Below are positions 43,821 to 52,513 of a DNA stretch of 64,000 nt, piece by piece. The number at the start of each line of letters is the position of its first letter. Positions within the stretch are counted from its first letter, which is position 1. The position numbers and the translations under genes were made by a program. Source of the DNA: Shimia sp965227725 (GTDB lineage: Bacteria > Pseudomonadota > Alphaproteobacteria > Rhodobacterales > Rhodobacteraceae); NCBI RefSeq assembly GCF_965227725.1, contig NZ_CBDDGH010000005.1, positions 1,518,967 through 1,582,966 of the forward strand, read 5' to 3'. Under the pieces are notes generated by a model. The model was not told where the DNA came from. It worked only from the letters and a program-made list of their open reading frames with translations, and searched no databases.

Positions 43821-45643
43821 TGTGTGGAATTGTTGGTGTCCTCGGAAACCACGAGGCAGCGCCCATCCTTGTTGAAGCGCTGAAACGGCTCGAATATCGC
43901 GGCTATGACAGCGCGGGCATTGCGACCGTCAATGACGGCACACTGGAACGCCGCCGCGCCGTGGGAAAGCTGGTAAATCTTTCCGATTTGCTGGTCCACG
44001 AGCCCCTCAGAGGCAAAGCCGGTATCGGCCACACCCGTTGGGCGACTCACGGTGCGCCTTCTGTCACCAACGCGCACCCGCACCGCGCTGGTCCTGTGGC
44101 CGTGGTCCACAATGGCATCATCGAAAACTTCCGCGAGTTGCGTGAAGAGTTGGCTGAAGACGGGTTTTCCTTCGTCACGGAGACCGACACCGAAACCGTC
44201 GCGCTTTTGACGCAAAGCTACATCAACTCTGGCATGCAGCCCGTTGATGCCGCACTCAAAACACTGTCACGTCTGGATGGTGCCTTTGCCCTCGCCTTTC
44301 TGTTTGAGGGGCAAGACGACCTGATCGTTGCGGCACGCAAAGGATCCCCTTTGGCCATTGGATACGGCAAGGGGGAGATGTATGTCGGTTCTGACGCAAT
44401 TGCCCTTGCGCCACTAACCGATCAGATCACGTACCTTGAAGAAGGCGATAGCGCGGTCCTGACCCGAACATCTTTGGTGATCCGCGATGAGGCTGGCGAA
44501 ATCGTTGAGCGTGAGCGCAAAACCATCAATGTTGACCAGGCTCAGGTCGACAAGGGTTTGCACAAACACTTCATGGCCAAGGAGATCGCAGAGCAGCCAA
44601 CCGTACTTGGCCAAGCCATCGATCACTATTTGTCCAAAGACGGCAAGGCCGTTTCTCTCCCTGACGCTGGCCTGGACTTCACCAAAATTGACCGTTTGAC
44701 CATGGTCGCCTGTGGCACGGCCTACTACGCCTGCCTGACTGCAAAGTACTGGTTTGAGCAGGTCGCAGGCATACCAGTCGAAGTCGATGTAGCCTCCGAA
44801 TTCCGCTATCGCGAGCCTCCTGTCGCCGAGGGCACAGTTGCTTTGTTTGTGTCCCAGTCAGGCGAGACCGCAGACACGCTTGCTGCGCTGCGCTACTGCA
44901 ACGGCAAAGCGGAGCAGATTGTGTCGGTTGTGAATGTCCCAGAGAGTTCGATTGCGCGGGAAAGCGATCTTGTGCTCCCTATTCTGGCCGGTGCCGAGAT
45001 TGGCGTGGCCTCCACCAAGGCCTTCACTTGCCAATTGACCGTGCTTCTGATGCTTGCGCTGAAGGCAGCCCATGATCGGGATAAGCTGAGCGACGCCCAG
45101 CTGGCAGAGAATTTGACCGATCTGCGCGGCGTACCGGGCTTGATCAATCAGGCGCTTGGCGGTGAGGCACAGGTCGCTGCAGTGGCGCGCAAACTGGCGG
45201 AAGCACGTGACATTCTGTTCCTGGGTCGAGGCCGGATGTTCCCGCTCGCGCTGGAAGGCGCCCTCAAACTCAAGGAAATCAGCTACATCCACGCAGAAGC
45301 CTATGCCTCCGGCGAGCTGAAACATGGCCCAATCGCATTGATCGACAAACAAGTCCCCGTGGTGGTGCTCGCCCCACATGACGAGCTGTTTGATAAGTCG
45401 ATCTCCAACATGCAGGAAGTCATGGCGCGTGCTGGAAAGGTGCTGCTGATCTCAGACTCCACTGGCATGAAAGAAGGCGCCGAGGGGGTTTGGGAAACAC
45501 TGCAGATGCCGCAGGTTTCGCCTGTCTTGTCTCCCATTCTCTACGCGATCCCCGCGCAACTTCTCGCCTACCACACCGCGGTTGCAAAAGGCACTGACGT
45601 CGATCAGCCACGCAACCTCGCAAAATCTGTGACTGTGGAATGA
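43820..45643 (+). CDS. glmS: Glutamine-fructose-6-phosphate aminotransferase
   Basis: A 607-residue enzyme making glucosamine-6-phosphate. The N-terminal nucleophile Cys2 is in MCGIVGVLGNHE, and the glutaminase site includes HTRWATHGAPS. The sugar isomerase half has two SIS domains: CGTAYYACLTAKYWFE and the STKAFTCQ motif. It is directly coupled to glmU (1-bp overlap) and to the AlkD-like gene (4-bp overlap). Confidence 0.98.
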   Translation: MCGIVGVLGNHEAAPILVEALKRLEYRGYDSAGIATVNDGTLERRRAVGKLVNLSDLLVHEPLRGKAGIGHTRWATHGAPSVTNAHPHRAGPVAVVHNGIIENFRELREELAEDGFSFVTETDTETVALLTQSYINSGMQPVDAALKTLSRLDGAFALAFLFEGQDDLIVAARKGSPLAIGYGKGEMYVGSDAIALAPLTDQITYLEEGDSAVLTRTSLVIRDEAGEIVERERKTINVDQAQVDKGLHKHFMAKEIAEQPTVLGQAIDHYLSKDGKAVSLPDAGLDFTKIDRLTMVACGTAYYACLTAKYWFEQVAGIPVEVDVASEFRYREPPVAEGTVALFVSQSGETADTLAALRYCNGKAEQIVSVVNVPESSIARESDLVLPILAGAEIGVASTKAFTCQLTVLLMLALKAAHDRDKLSDAQLAENLTDLRGVPGLINQALGGEAQVAAVARKLAEARDILFLGRGRMFPLALEGALKLKEISYIHAEAYASGELKHGPIALIDKQVPVVVLAPHDELFDKSISNMQEVMARAGKVLLISDSTGMKEGAEGVWETLQMPQVSPVLSPILYAIPAQLLAYHTAVAKGTDVDQPRNLAKSVTVE

Positions 45644-46317
45644 CACTCGAAGACGCCCTTGAACAACTGCACGCCCTTGTTGAGCCTGGGCGTGCTGACG
45701 GCATGAAAACCTACCACAAGCAGACACGGGACGTGCTGGGCATCTCAAACCCGGCTCTCAATGATCTTGCCAAAACCTGGCGACAGACGCTCTCGGTTGA
45801 AACCCGGGTGGCGTTGGCGCAGGCCCTTTGGGAAACCGATATTTTTGAGGCGCGTATCGTGGCTTCCAAAATGCTGACTCAAGCACGCCTGCGCCCTGAT
45901 GAGGGTGCTTGGGCGCTCATATGCAGCTGGGTCGCGGATTTCGACAGTTGGGCCATTGCTGATCATGCCTGCATGGCAGGTCAACGCCGCCTCATCGCCG
46001 ATCCATCACGCTTAGATGCCGTCGAAAGCTGGACCAAATCAGAGCATATGTGGACCCGGCGCGCGGCTTTGGTGATCACGCTGCCGTGGACCAAACAGAA
46101 CAACCCAAAACCGGCTGAACTTGAGGCTCGGGACCGTATTTTGGGGTGGGCTGCGGAGTATGTCTCTGATGAAGAGTGGTTCATCCAGAAAGCCGTGGCT
46201 TGGTGGCTGCGCGACCTGTCAAAACACGATGAACCGCGTGTGCGTGCATTTCTGGAAAACCATGGCGAAAAAATGAAGCCATTTGCCAGAAAAGAAGCCA
46301 GCAAACACCTTGGCTGA
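45640..46317 (+). CDS. DNA alkylation-repair protein (AlkD-like)
   Basis: A 225-residue all-helical HEAT-repeat protein of the AlkD family, a glycosylase for alkylated bases. Conserved segments are YHKQTRDVLGISNPALNDLA, ICSWVADFDSWAIADHACM, VESWTKSEHMWTRRAALVIT and FIQKAVAWWLRDLSKHD. The ATG overlaps the glmS stop by 4 bp, so it is translated with the amino-sugar genes; no functional reason for that link is evident. Confidence 0.93.
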   Translation: MTLEDALEQLHALVEPGRADGMKTYHKQTRDVLGISNPALNDLAKTWRQTLSVETRVALAQALWETDIFEARIVASKMLTQARLRPDEGAWALICSWVADFDSWAIADHACMAGQRRLIADPSRLDAVESWTKSEHMWTRRAALVITLPWTKQNNPKPAELEARDRILGWAAEYVSDEEWFIQKAVAWWLRDLSKHDEPRVRAFLENHGEKMKPFARKEASKHLG

Positions 46318-46406
46318 TTGGGCGCGCGCCAAAGTCGTATAGAAAATACATCTCTACAACTTTCGCCGCCCTTGCCCTGCCCGCGCCGCGTGACTACGTT
46401 CTCCCC

Positions 46407-47411
46407 ATGACAGCTCCTTTGATTGATCCGTTCCACCGCGCCGTAAACTACCTGCGTGTGTCCGTGACCGACCGTTGCGATTTTCGCTGCGTCTATTGCA
46501 TGGCGGAAAACATGACTTTTCTGCCGAAGAAAGAACTTCTGACGCTCGAAGAGCTTGATCGGATGTGCTCGACCTTCATTCGGCTGGGTGTTGAAAAGCT
46601 GCGGATTACCGGTGGCGAGCCACTGGTGCGTCGCGACATCATGACCTTCTTTAAAGGCATGAAGCGCCATCTGGACAGCGGGGCGCTCAAAGAATTGACG
46701 CTGACAACCAATGGCTCACAGCTCGAGCGCTTTGCCGAAGAGCTTTATGCCTGTGGCGTGCGTCGCGTGAATGTCTCTCTCGACACGATTGACGAGAACA
46801 AGTTCGCCGACATCACCCGCTGGGGCCGCCTGCAACAAGTGTTGCGTGGTCTGGACGCCGCACAAGATGCGGGCCTGCGCATCAAGATCAATGCCGTGGC
46901 ACTCAAAGGCTTCAATGAGGATGAACTGTTCACGCTCGCAGAGTGGTGCGCCTCGCGCGACATGGACATGACCTGGATCGAAGTGATGCCTATGGGAGAT
47001 CTGGGCAATGAAGATCGCCTTGATCAGTACTGGTCCCTCAAAGATCTGCGGGCGCGACTAGCCGAGCGCTATACGCTGACAGATCTGCCTGAGCGTACCG
47101 GCGGCCCTGCCCGCTATGTGCGACTGGAAGAGACCGGACAAAAAATCGGTTTCATCACGCCCATGACCCACAATTTCTGCGAAAGCTGCAATCGTGTGCG
47201 CCTGACCTGCACTGGACAGCTTTTCATGTGTCTGGGCCAAGAGGATATGGCTGACCTGCGTGCTCCGTTGCGTGGCAGTGAAAGCGATGCGGCCCTGGAA
47301 GATGCCATTCGTGCCGCAATTGCGCTCAAGCCAAAGGGGCATGACTTTGACTATTCCCGCCAACAGGTGGATGGTCAGATGTCACGCCATATGAGCCACA
47401 CAGGCGGCTGA
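46407..47411 (+). CDS. moaA: GTP 3',8-cyclase (molybdenum cofactor biosynthesis)
   Basis: A 334-residue radical-SAM enzyme starting the molybdopterin pathway. The N-terminal [4Fe-4S] cluster motif is CDFRCVYC, with GGEP (ITGGEPLVRR) for SAM. The C-terminal cluster is CESCNRVRLTCTGQLFMCLG. The usual C-terminal GG is present (SHTGG*), needed for activity. A terminator follows at 47452. It stands alone. Confidence 0.97.
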   Translation: MTAPLIDPFHRAVNYLRVSVTDRCDFRCVYCMAENMTFLPKKELLTLEELDRMCSTFIRLGVEKLRITGGEPLVRRDIMTFFKGMKRHLDSGALKELTLTTNGSQLERFAEELYACGVRRVNVSLDTIDENKFADITRWGRLQQVLRGLDAAQDAGLRIKINAVALKGFNEDELFTLAEWCASRDMDMTWIEVMPMGDLGNEDRLDQYWSLKDLRARLAERYTLTDLPERTGGPARYVRLEETGQKIGFITPMTHNFCESCNRVRLTCTGQLFMCLGQEDMADLRAPLRGSESDAALEDAIRAAIALKPKGHDFDYSRQQVDGQMSRHMSHTGG

Positions 47412-47451
47412 TATTCGAAGCCTGTTTATCGGAGAAATCATCTTTCCTGAG

Positions 47452-47476
47452 GAGCCGCAACATGCGGCTCTTTTTA
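47452..47476. terminator. Rho-independent terminator of moaA
   Basis: GAGCCGC (47452-47458) and GCGGCTC (47464-47470) with loop AACAT and five T. It overlaps the 3' end of the facing AraC gene, whose stop is at 47474, so it may also end that message. Confidence 0.9.
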
Positions 47477-48307
47477 TGCGCGAAACTGTGCTCTGTAGTT
47501 GCGGGGTGCGCAGCCCTGCTCCAGCTTAAAATCGCGGCTGAAATGGAACGGGTCGGGATAGCCGCAGCGCGCAGCGATTTGCGCCACACGTTCGTCGGTG
47601 CTGCGCAGCAGATACGCCGCCACCGCCATGCGCTCCCGCCGGAGCCATACAATCGGGCTCACCCCCGCTTCATCCCGAAAACGGCGAAAGAGCTGCGAAT
47701 GGCTCAAACCGGTGATCTGCGCCATATCCGGAATACGCCAAGCCCGTTGCAAATCCCTACGAAGATGCGCCCTTAGCGCGGCCATTGGCGCATCTTTGGC
47801 CACTCCAGCCGCATTGCTGCGACGCTCAAACAGCTGCGCCAAAATTTGCGACACCGCGGCATTGATGGTGGCACTTTCCCCTTCTGCTTCTGCTGAAAGC
47901 TCACGCAGGATCTGCTCAAAGCTCCCAGCAAGGTGAGACAGATCCGACGCCACGGGATTTTGGGCAAACCCCAACCTTTCAAAGAGAGCATCCACCCCAT
48001 GCCCCCGGATAGAGAGCCAAACATAGCGCCAGGGTGCCTGCGCTGCAGCTCCATGCGCATAGGCGCGCGCTGTATCAATCCAGGCAAGGCTCTCAGCTCC
48101 GGCGGCATGCCGCGTCTCGCCAATGTCCACGTGCCCAGTGCCCGAGAGCGTGTAGATCAGTACATGCTCATTGTAGTTTCTGCGCACCATACCGGTGTCG
48201 TGATGCGCCAAGGTGCGCCCGCCTACGGGCACATGGTAGGGCCAAACGGACTCGCCGCCCTGCCCTGTGGCAAAGTAAATCTTTGTATCTTCCGCAGCTG
48301 TCGTCAT
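47474..48307 (-). CDS. AraC-family regulator of the P450 locus
   Basis: A 277-residue regulator. N-terminal cupin-like sensing domain (HVPVGGRTLAHHDTGMVRRN YNEHVLIYTLSGTGHVDIGE), C-terminal double helix-turn-helix (MAQITGLSHSQLFRRFRDEAGVSP; IAARCGYPDPFHFSRDFKLE QGCAPRNYRAQ). It starts 6 nt after the ferredoxin stop codon, so it is likely cotranscribed with P450 and ferredoxin and may be their regulator. The effector is unknown. Confidence 0.92.
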   Translation of the reverse strand: MTTAAEDTKIYFATGQGGESVWPYHVPVGGRTLAHHDTGMVRRNYNEHVLIYTLSGTGHVDIGETRHAAGAESLAWIDTARAYAHGAAAQAPWRYVWLSIRGHGVDALFERLGFAQNPVASDLSHLAGSFEQILRELSAEAEGESATINAAVSQILAQLFERRSNAAGVAKDAPMAALRAHLRRDLQRAWRIPDMAQITGLSHSQLFRRFRDEAGVSPIVWLRRERMAVAAYLLRSTDERVAQIAARCGYPDPFHFSRDFKLEQGCAPRNYRAQFRA

Positions 48308-48313
48308 GGGGTT

Positions 48314-48634
48314 TTATATTTGAGAGTCCGGAACCTGCACCTCGATCCCTTGCATGTCTTCACCAATGACAACCTGACAGCTCAACCGGCTGGTGGGCTG
48401 CGGGTCGATGACAAAATCCAACATGTCCGCCTCATCAGACGCCGGTGCGGGCACGCGGCTAAACCAGTCCTCAGACAGAACGCAATGGCAGGTGCCGCAC
48501 GCACAGGCACCTCCGCATTCTGCAGCAATGGCCGCAACACCTGCGCCAACCGCAGCCTGCATCAAGGTATCGCCAGCCTTGGCCATGGCCTCAATCCGGT
48601 TTCCGTTGGCTTCGACAAAGGTCACTTTGATCAT
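48314..48634 (-). CDS. [2Fe-2S] ferredoxin, putidaredoxin type
   Basis: A 106-residue adrenodoxin-type ferredoxin. Cluster ligands fit C40-x5-C46-x2-C49-x36-C86 (ECGGACACGTCHC, then RLSCQV). Two extra cysteines (44, 51) are near the cluster. It would pass electrons from a reductase to the adjacent P450; no ferredoxin reductase gene is in the window. It lies between the P450 (22 nt upstream) and the AraC gene (6 nt downstream). Confidence 0.94.
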   Translation of the reverse strand: MIKVTFVEANGNRIEAMAKAGDTLMQAAVGAGVAAIAAECGGACACGTCHCVLSEDWFSRVPAPASDEADMLDFVIDPQPTSRLSCQVVIGEDMQGIEVQVPDSQI

Positions 48635-48656
48635 TTGCTATTTCTTTCCGTTTCGC

Positions 48657-49898
48657 TCAGGCGCGCTGCCACGCCACACGCAACGCCTTGGGGCCACGCA
48701 CGGACAAACCGCGTTTATATTCAGGGGTTTCCTCTGCCAAAGAGATCGAGGCAAAGCGGGTGTTCAATGTGGAGAATATGACGTCCATATCCAGTCGCGC
48801 CAAATGGTTGCCAAGACAGAAATGCCCCCCACCGCCAAAGGCCATGTGCCGGTTCGGGGTGCGCCCGACATCAAATTTGTCAGGGTTCTCAAACCGCGCA
48901 GGATCACGGTTCGCTGCGCCATAAAGCAGGCCGACCCGCGTTCCTGCCGGAAAGAGCTTGCCGCCAACTTCGGTCTCTTCTGTCGCGAAGCGGTGAAAGA
49001 AAGGCAGCGGAGACTCATAACGGAACATTTCCTGCACCGCTGTCTTCATCAGCGACGGATCTTCGCGCAGGCGGTCATGCTGCTCAGGATACCGCAGCAA
49101 CGCGTGCATGCCGCTGCCCAGCACATCAATGGTGGAGCCATGCCCTGCCATCAGGATCAACATGGCGGTGGAGATCAGCTCATCTTGGCTGAGCCGTCCC
49201 CCGTCGCGGTGACCGATCAGGCGCGAGAGCAGATCATCCTGCGGCGCTCTTTCGCGCTCCGCCAATAGATCCAGAAGGTATTCGTAGAATTCCTTAGTCG
49301 CCTGTTCTGCCCGCGCCTTGTCCTCATCGCCGCGACCGGGATCAAAGAAGCGCACCACTTCCTCTGACCAATGGCGCAGCTGCGGGCAATCTTCGTCTGG
49401 CACACCAAGGATGCGGCCAATGATATGGCCGGGGACGTGGGCGGCGAAATCGCCGACAAAATCCACCTCGTCCTGATCGCTCAGGCCGTCGAGCAAACGG
49501 TCGACAAAACTTTGGATCACCTCGCGTTGCCGCGCGATCATCGCAGGGGTGAACTCACGAAACACCACCTTGCGCAACCGATCATGGGTTGCGCCTTCGC
49601 TTTCCAACAGGTTCACCTGCACAAAACGCTCATGATGCGGCATGTCGTGGAAATTGATCGCCCGTTGCTGGGCCAGACGCGCCTCCTCAGAGACAAAGGC
49701 TTCGTTGTTGCGCAGCATAGTTTTGTTGAGCGCCACAGCCTCCACGTCTGCCATACGCGTAAACATCCAGGTGTCGATTTCCTCATAATAATAAGGTCCA
49801 TCCAATGCGCGCAGAGCCGCATAAGTCGAATACGGATCCGCCGCGAACTCGGCTCCATGCGGATCAAGTAAAACCGTGGCTGGGGTGTCTTGCGTCAT
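48657..49898 (-). CDS. Cytochrome P450 with altered I-helix motif
   Basis: A 413-residue bacterial class I P450. The ExxR motif is EMFR, and the heme loop FGGGGHFCLG places the ligand cysteine at residue 361. In the I-helix, the usual AG-x-(D/E)-T-(T/S) is A251-G-H-G254-S255-T256: the acid is glycine and the oxygen-activating threonine is serine. The start at 49898 (MTQDTPATVL) has GAGG about 7 bases upstream; ATG 49928 would add 10 residues. Ferredoxin and AraC regulator follow in the same direction. The substrate is unknown. Confidence 0.94.
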   Translation of the reverse strand: MTQDTPATVLLDPHGAEFAADPYSTYAALRALDGPYYYEEIDTWMFTRMADVEAVALNKTMLRNNEAFVSEEARLAQQRAINFHDMPHHERFVQVNLLESEGATHDRLRKVVFREFTPAMIARQREVIQSFVDRLLDGLSDQDEVDFVGDFAAHVPGHIIGRILGVPDEDCPQLRHWSEEVVRFFDPGRGDEDKARAEQATKEFYEYLLDLLAERERAPQDDLLSRLIGHRDGGRLSQDELISTAMLILMAGHGSTIDVLGSGMHALLRYPEQHDRLREDPSLMKTAVQEMFRYESPLPFFHRFATEETEVGGKLFPAGTRVGLLYGAANRDPARFENPDKFDVGRTPNRHMAFGGGGHFCLGNHLARLDMDVIFSTLNTRFASISLAEETPEYKRGLSVRGPKALRVAWQRA

Positions 49899-49994
49899 GG
49901 CGACCTCATTTGCTACGCGGGCGGACAATACTTAGAGCCACGGTGAAATAGAATGTAAAATCCTCCAAATCACCTAGACAATAGTCGCACCCGC

Positions 49995-51038
49995 CTACCT
50001 CCGCGCACGCAGCAGGCGCGCCACCAAAGGCGCTCCAAGGATCACAACAACTATTCGGGTCAGGTGGTGCGCGATGACAAATCCCAGATCCGCGCCTGTC
50101 ACGATGGCCAAGATGGTCATTTCCGCCTGTCCTCCGGGGGCAAAGGCCAAAAAGGCTTCCATGGACGGAGCCAATCCCAACAGCGTCACCAGTTCGGCAA
50201 AACACGCTGCGAGCACCGCAAGCATGCACATAAACGCCAGCCCAGACAGCACAACGGAGCGCAGCTCGCGCAGGGTCACCCCCACGTAGTGGACGCCGAT
50301 CACCACCCCGATGAAGAACTGCGCAACAAGGATCGCCTCTGCCGGGGGCCGGGAATGGATAAAGCCGCCAAGCGTCAACGCGGCAGAGACAATCAATGGC
50401 CCCAGAATACTCGCGCCAAAGAGTCCGATACGCTCTCCACCTTTCCAACCAACAACTGCCGCGCCAACCATCAGCGCCATCTCTCCGAGCGGCAGATCTG
50501 CAGCCGGCTGACCAATGGGGTTGGAGAGCCCAACCCCATAAATGGAGATCAACAGGATCGGAGCCACAGTCACGATCACAAGAACACGGGTCGCATGGAT
50601 CAGGGACAAAATACGCGCATTCCCGCCCGCTTCTTTGCCAAACAGGATCATATCCTGAAGCCCGCCGGGCATCGCCGCGTAGTAAGCCGTGACAGCGTCA
50701 AATCCACAGATCTTGCGAAAGAAAGGCACCCCGACAAGCCCGATCACAGCAATATAGAGCGGAACCAGCGCGATGCTGGCCGCCATATTCGGGATCTCGG
50801 CCATCACCTCGGGTGTCACTGACGTGCCAACAGCCACGCCAAGGATTGTGCGCGCCGCCGCCGTGACTTGGCCAAATCCAGCCAGCTTGGCCCCGGAAAG
50901 GGCGGCCACCAAACAAGCGGCCATTGGTCCAAACAGAAACGGCAGAGGCAGGCCAACGGCCCAGAACGCAACAGTACCAAATGCGGCCACCGCAAAGGTG
51001 AACGCGCGAATACGCAAAAGAGACACGGGTATTCCCAT
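49995..51038 (-). CDS. AbrB-family membrane protein
   Basis: An integral membrane protein of about 347 residues with 9-11 helices and the duplicated AbrB domain: FLFGPMAACLVAALSGAKLA and repeat GLFGASILGPLIVSAALTLG; each repeat ends with a PGG turn (AAMPGGLQDM, FAPGGQAEMT). The family was called ammonia monooxygenase-like or AbrB regulators, but no activity is proven; transport is likely. The start may be 51038 (MGIPVSLL) or 51089; the longer form would cover the operator. It is divergent from a GntR regulator that probably controls it. Confidence 0.85.
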   Translation of the reverse strand: MGIPVSLLRIRAFTFAVAAFGTVAFWAVGLPLPFLFGPMAACLVAALSGAKLAGFGQVTAAARTILGVAVGTSVTPEVMAEIPNMAASIALVPLYIAVIGLVGVPFFRKICGFDAVTAYYAAMPGGLQDMILFGKEAGGNARILSLIHATRVLVIVTVAPILLISIYGVGLSNPIGQPAADLPLGEMALMVGAAVVGWKGGERIGLFGASILGPLIVSAALTLGGFIHSRPPAEAILVAQFFIGVVIGVHYVGVTLRELRSVVLSGLAFMCMLAVLAACFAELVTLLGLAPSMEAFLAFAPGGQAEMTILAIVTGADLGFVIAHHLTRIVVVILGAPLVARLLRARR

Positions 51039-51060
51039 CGTGATTGACGATATGCATCCT

Positions 51061-51073
51061 TTTGTATACATTT
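51061..51073. promoter_or_regulatory. Candidate operator of the GntR/FCD regulator
   Basis: TTTGTATACATTT contains the perfect palindrome TGTATACA (51063-51070), close to the TNGTNNACNA pattern bound by FCD-type GntR proteins. It is in the narrow gap between the divergent AbrB-type and gntR genes, 40 nt before the regulator start. Confidence 0.6.
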
Positions 51074-51109
51074 GGACACAATAATTCAAGGCAACGCTGG
51101 TGGACCAAA

Positions 51110-51781
51110 ATGGATGGCACCTCCTCTCAAGATGGGCTTCAAGGCAACGCGGCCTACAGCGCCTTGTTGCAGGAAATTCGCGAGGGGCGTCTTTCGCCAG
51201 GTGATCGCCTGCGGGAAACTGATCTTGCCACCCGCTTCAGCATCAGCCGCACACCGGTGAGGGAGGCCATTCGCCAATTGGAGGCGGATGGGCTGGTGAC
51301 GCACCTGCCCCGTGTTGGGGCAACCGTCCGGCGCTTGGACTACTCTGAAGTCATGGAGCTCTATGAAATGCGGGTTGTGCTGGAATGCACGGCCGCGCGC
51401 ATGGCTGCCCGCGCCGCCTCTGACGTGGAAATCGCCGAACTTGGAGCGATCAGCGACGCTCTTTCGCAAAGTGGCGCAGGCACTGAAGCATCGCGCCTCA
51501 ACCGCCAATTTCACTTGGCGCTTTTAAACGCGGCGAAGAACCGTTTTCTCACCAAGTCCATGCTCAGCCTGCAAAAGGCCATGCTGATATTGGGTCGAAC
51601 CACGTTGGCCGATGCAGAACGCTACGAAAATGCGCTTGCGGAACATCAGGCGATTCTTGATGCGCTCGTCACACGCGATGGCGACGCTGCCGAAGCGGCT
51701 ATGCGGGCACATATCATCGCTGGGCAACGCGCGCGCATCCGCGCCCTGCGCGTCGATTTCGACGACCCCAACACGCTTTAA
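51110..51781 (+). CDS. GntR-family regulator, FCD subgroup
   Basis: A 223-residue regulator. The N-terminal winged helix is LLQEIREGRLSPGDRLRETD LATRFSISRTPVREAIRQLE. The FCD ligand domain has the metal histidine pattern with NRQFHLALLNAA, EHQAILDAL and AAMRAHI. Start 51110 (MDGTSSQDG) is chosen because the frame to 51044 would overlap the palindromic operator. FCD regulators often respond to small organic acids; the target here is likely the divergent membrane gene. Confidence 0.9.
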   Translation: MDGTSSQDGLQGNAAYSALLQEIREGRLSPGDRLRETDLATRFSISRTPVREAIRQLEADGLVTHLPRVGATVRRLDYSEVMELYEMRVVLECTAARMAARAASDVEIAELGAISDALSQSGAGTEASRLNRQFHLALLNAAKNRFLTKSMLSLQKAMLILGRTTLADAERYENALAEHQAILDALVTRDGDAAEAAMRAHIIAGQRARIRALRVDFDDPNTL

Positions 51782-51883
51782 GCGCCCTCAAAGACCCCTT
51801 CAAATTCGCAGCCCCTCTGTGCGCGTGTGTGCAGATGAAAGCCCTCCAAGGCGGCTTACCTTTTGTCACGAAAGGAGGACGCC

Positions 51884-52450
51884 ATGACTGAATTGTCCCA
51901 CATCCGAACAACGCCGATGCCTGATGACATGCGGCGCCTGCTCAACGCCTATCCGCGTGAAGCCTGGGAGGCCCACCCCAACTTTAAGGATGCCACCCGA
52001 CGATGGCTCGCCGCACACCAGATGTTTCGCCAGCTCGGCGAGCTTATCCGCGCTGACGCAGAGCTCTATCTCGACGGCCAGCGTGAAACGCAGGAGTATG
52101 CCGGACGCTTGGCTTATTATGGCAATGCTTTGGTGCGCAACTTGCATGGCCACCACGGCTGGGAAGACCATCGCTACTTCCCCGAACTTTCCGAAGCGGA
52201 CCCGAGCTTTGATGCTGGACTTGAGATTTTGGAGAAGGACCACCACGACCTCGATCAGGTTCTGGACGGTTTCACAAAATCCGCAAACCGCACCATCAAG
52301 CTCAGCCAGCTCGATGAGACCGCGATGTATGAGGAGGCAGGGGCTGTGCACGCGCATGCTGAAACCATTGAGGCCTTTCTTGCGCGTCACCTTGCTGATG
52401 AGGAAGATCTCGCCGTGCCCATCATTTTGCACCACAAACTGCGTGGATAG
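51884..52450 (+). CDS. Hemerythrin-domain protein
   Basis: A 188-residue four-helix protein with possible di-iron ligands in HGHHGWEDHRYFPEL, LEKDHHDLD and LARHLADEEDLAVPIIL. Such bacterial hemerythrins bind oxygen or nitric oxide or act in iron storage/repair. The start at 51884 is decided by the very strong AAAGGAGGA ribosome site at 51871-51879; the frame is open to 51863. A short gap leads to the glutathione transferase gene on the same strand. Confidence 0.92.
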   Translation: MTELSHIRTTPMPDDMRRLLNAYPREAWEAHPNFKDATRRWLAAHQMFRQLGELIRADAELYLDGQRETQEYAGRLAYYGNALVRNLHGHHGWEDHRYFPELSEADPSFDAGLEILEKDHHDLDQVLDGFTKSANRTIKLSQLDETAMYEEAGAVHAHAETIEAFLARHLADEEDLAVPIILHHKLRG

Positions 52451-52513
52451 GGCAAAGTAACAACCATGGGCGCCGCCTTTAGCGGCGCCCTCATATGCAA
52501 ACAAGGTGGCACA

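Noticed and set aside
43730..43822. Programmed frameshift in the A-rich end of glmU
   Set aside because: The zero frame reaches a normal stop with one-base overlap to glmS; no slippery heptamer with downstream stem is needed.
46318..46406. Molybdenum-cofactor riboswitch before moaA
   Set aside because: The 89-nt leader shows no conserved Moco aptamer helices.
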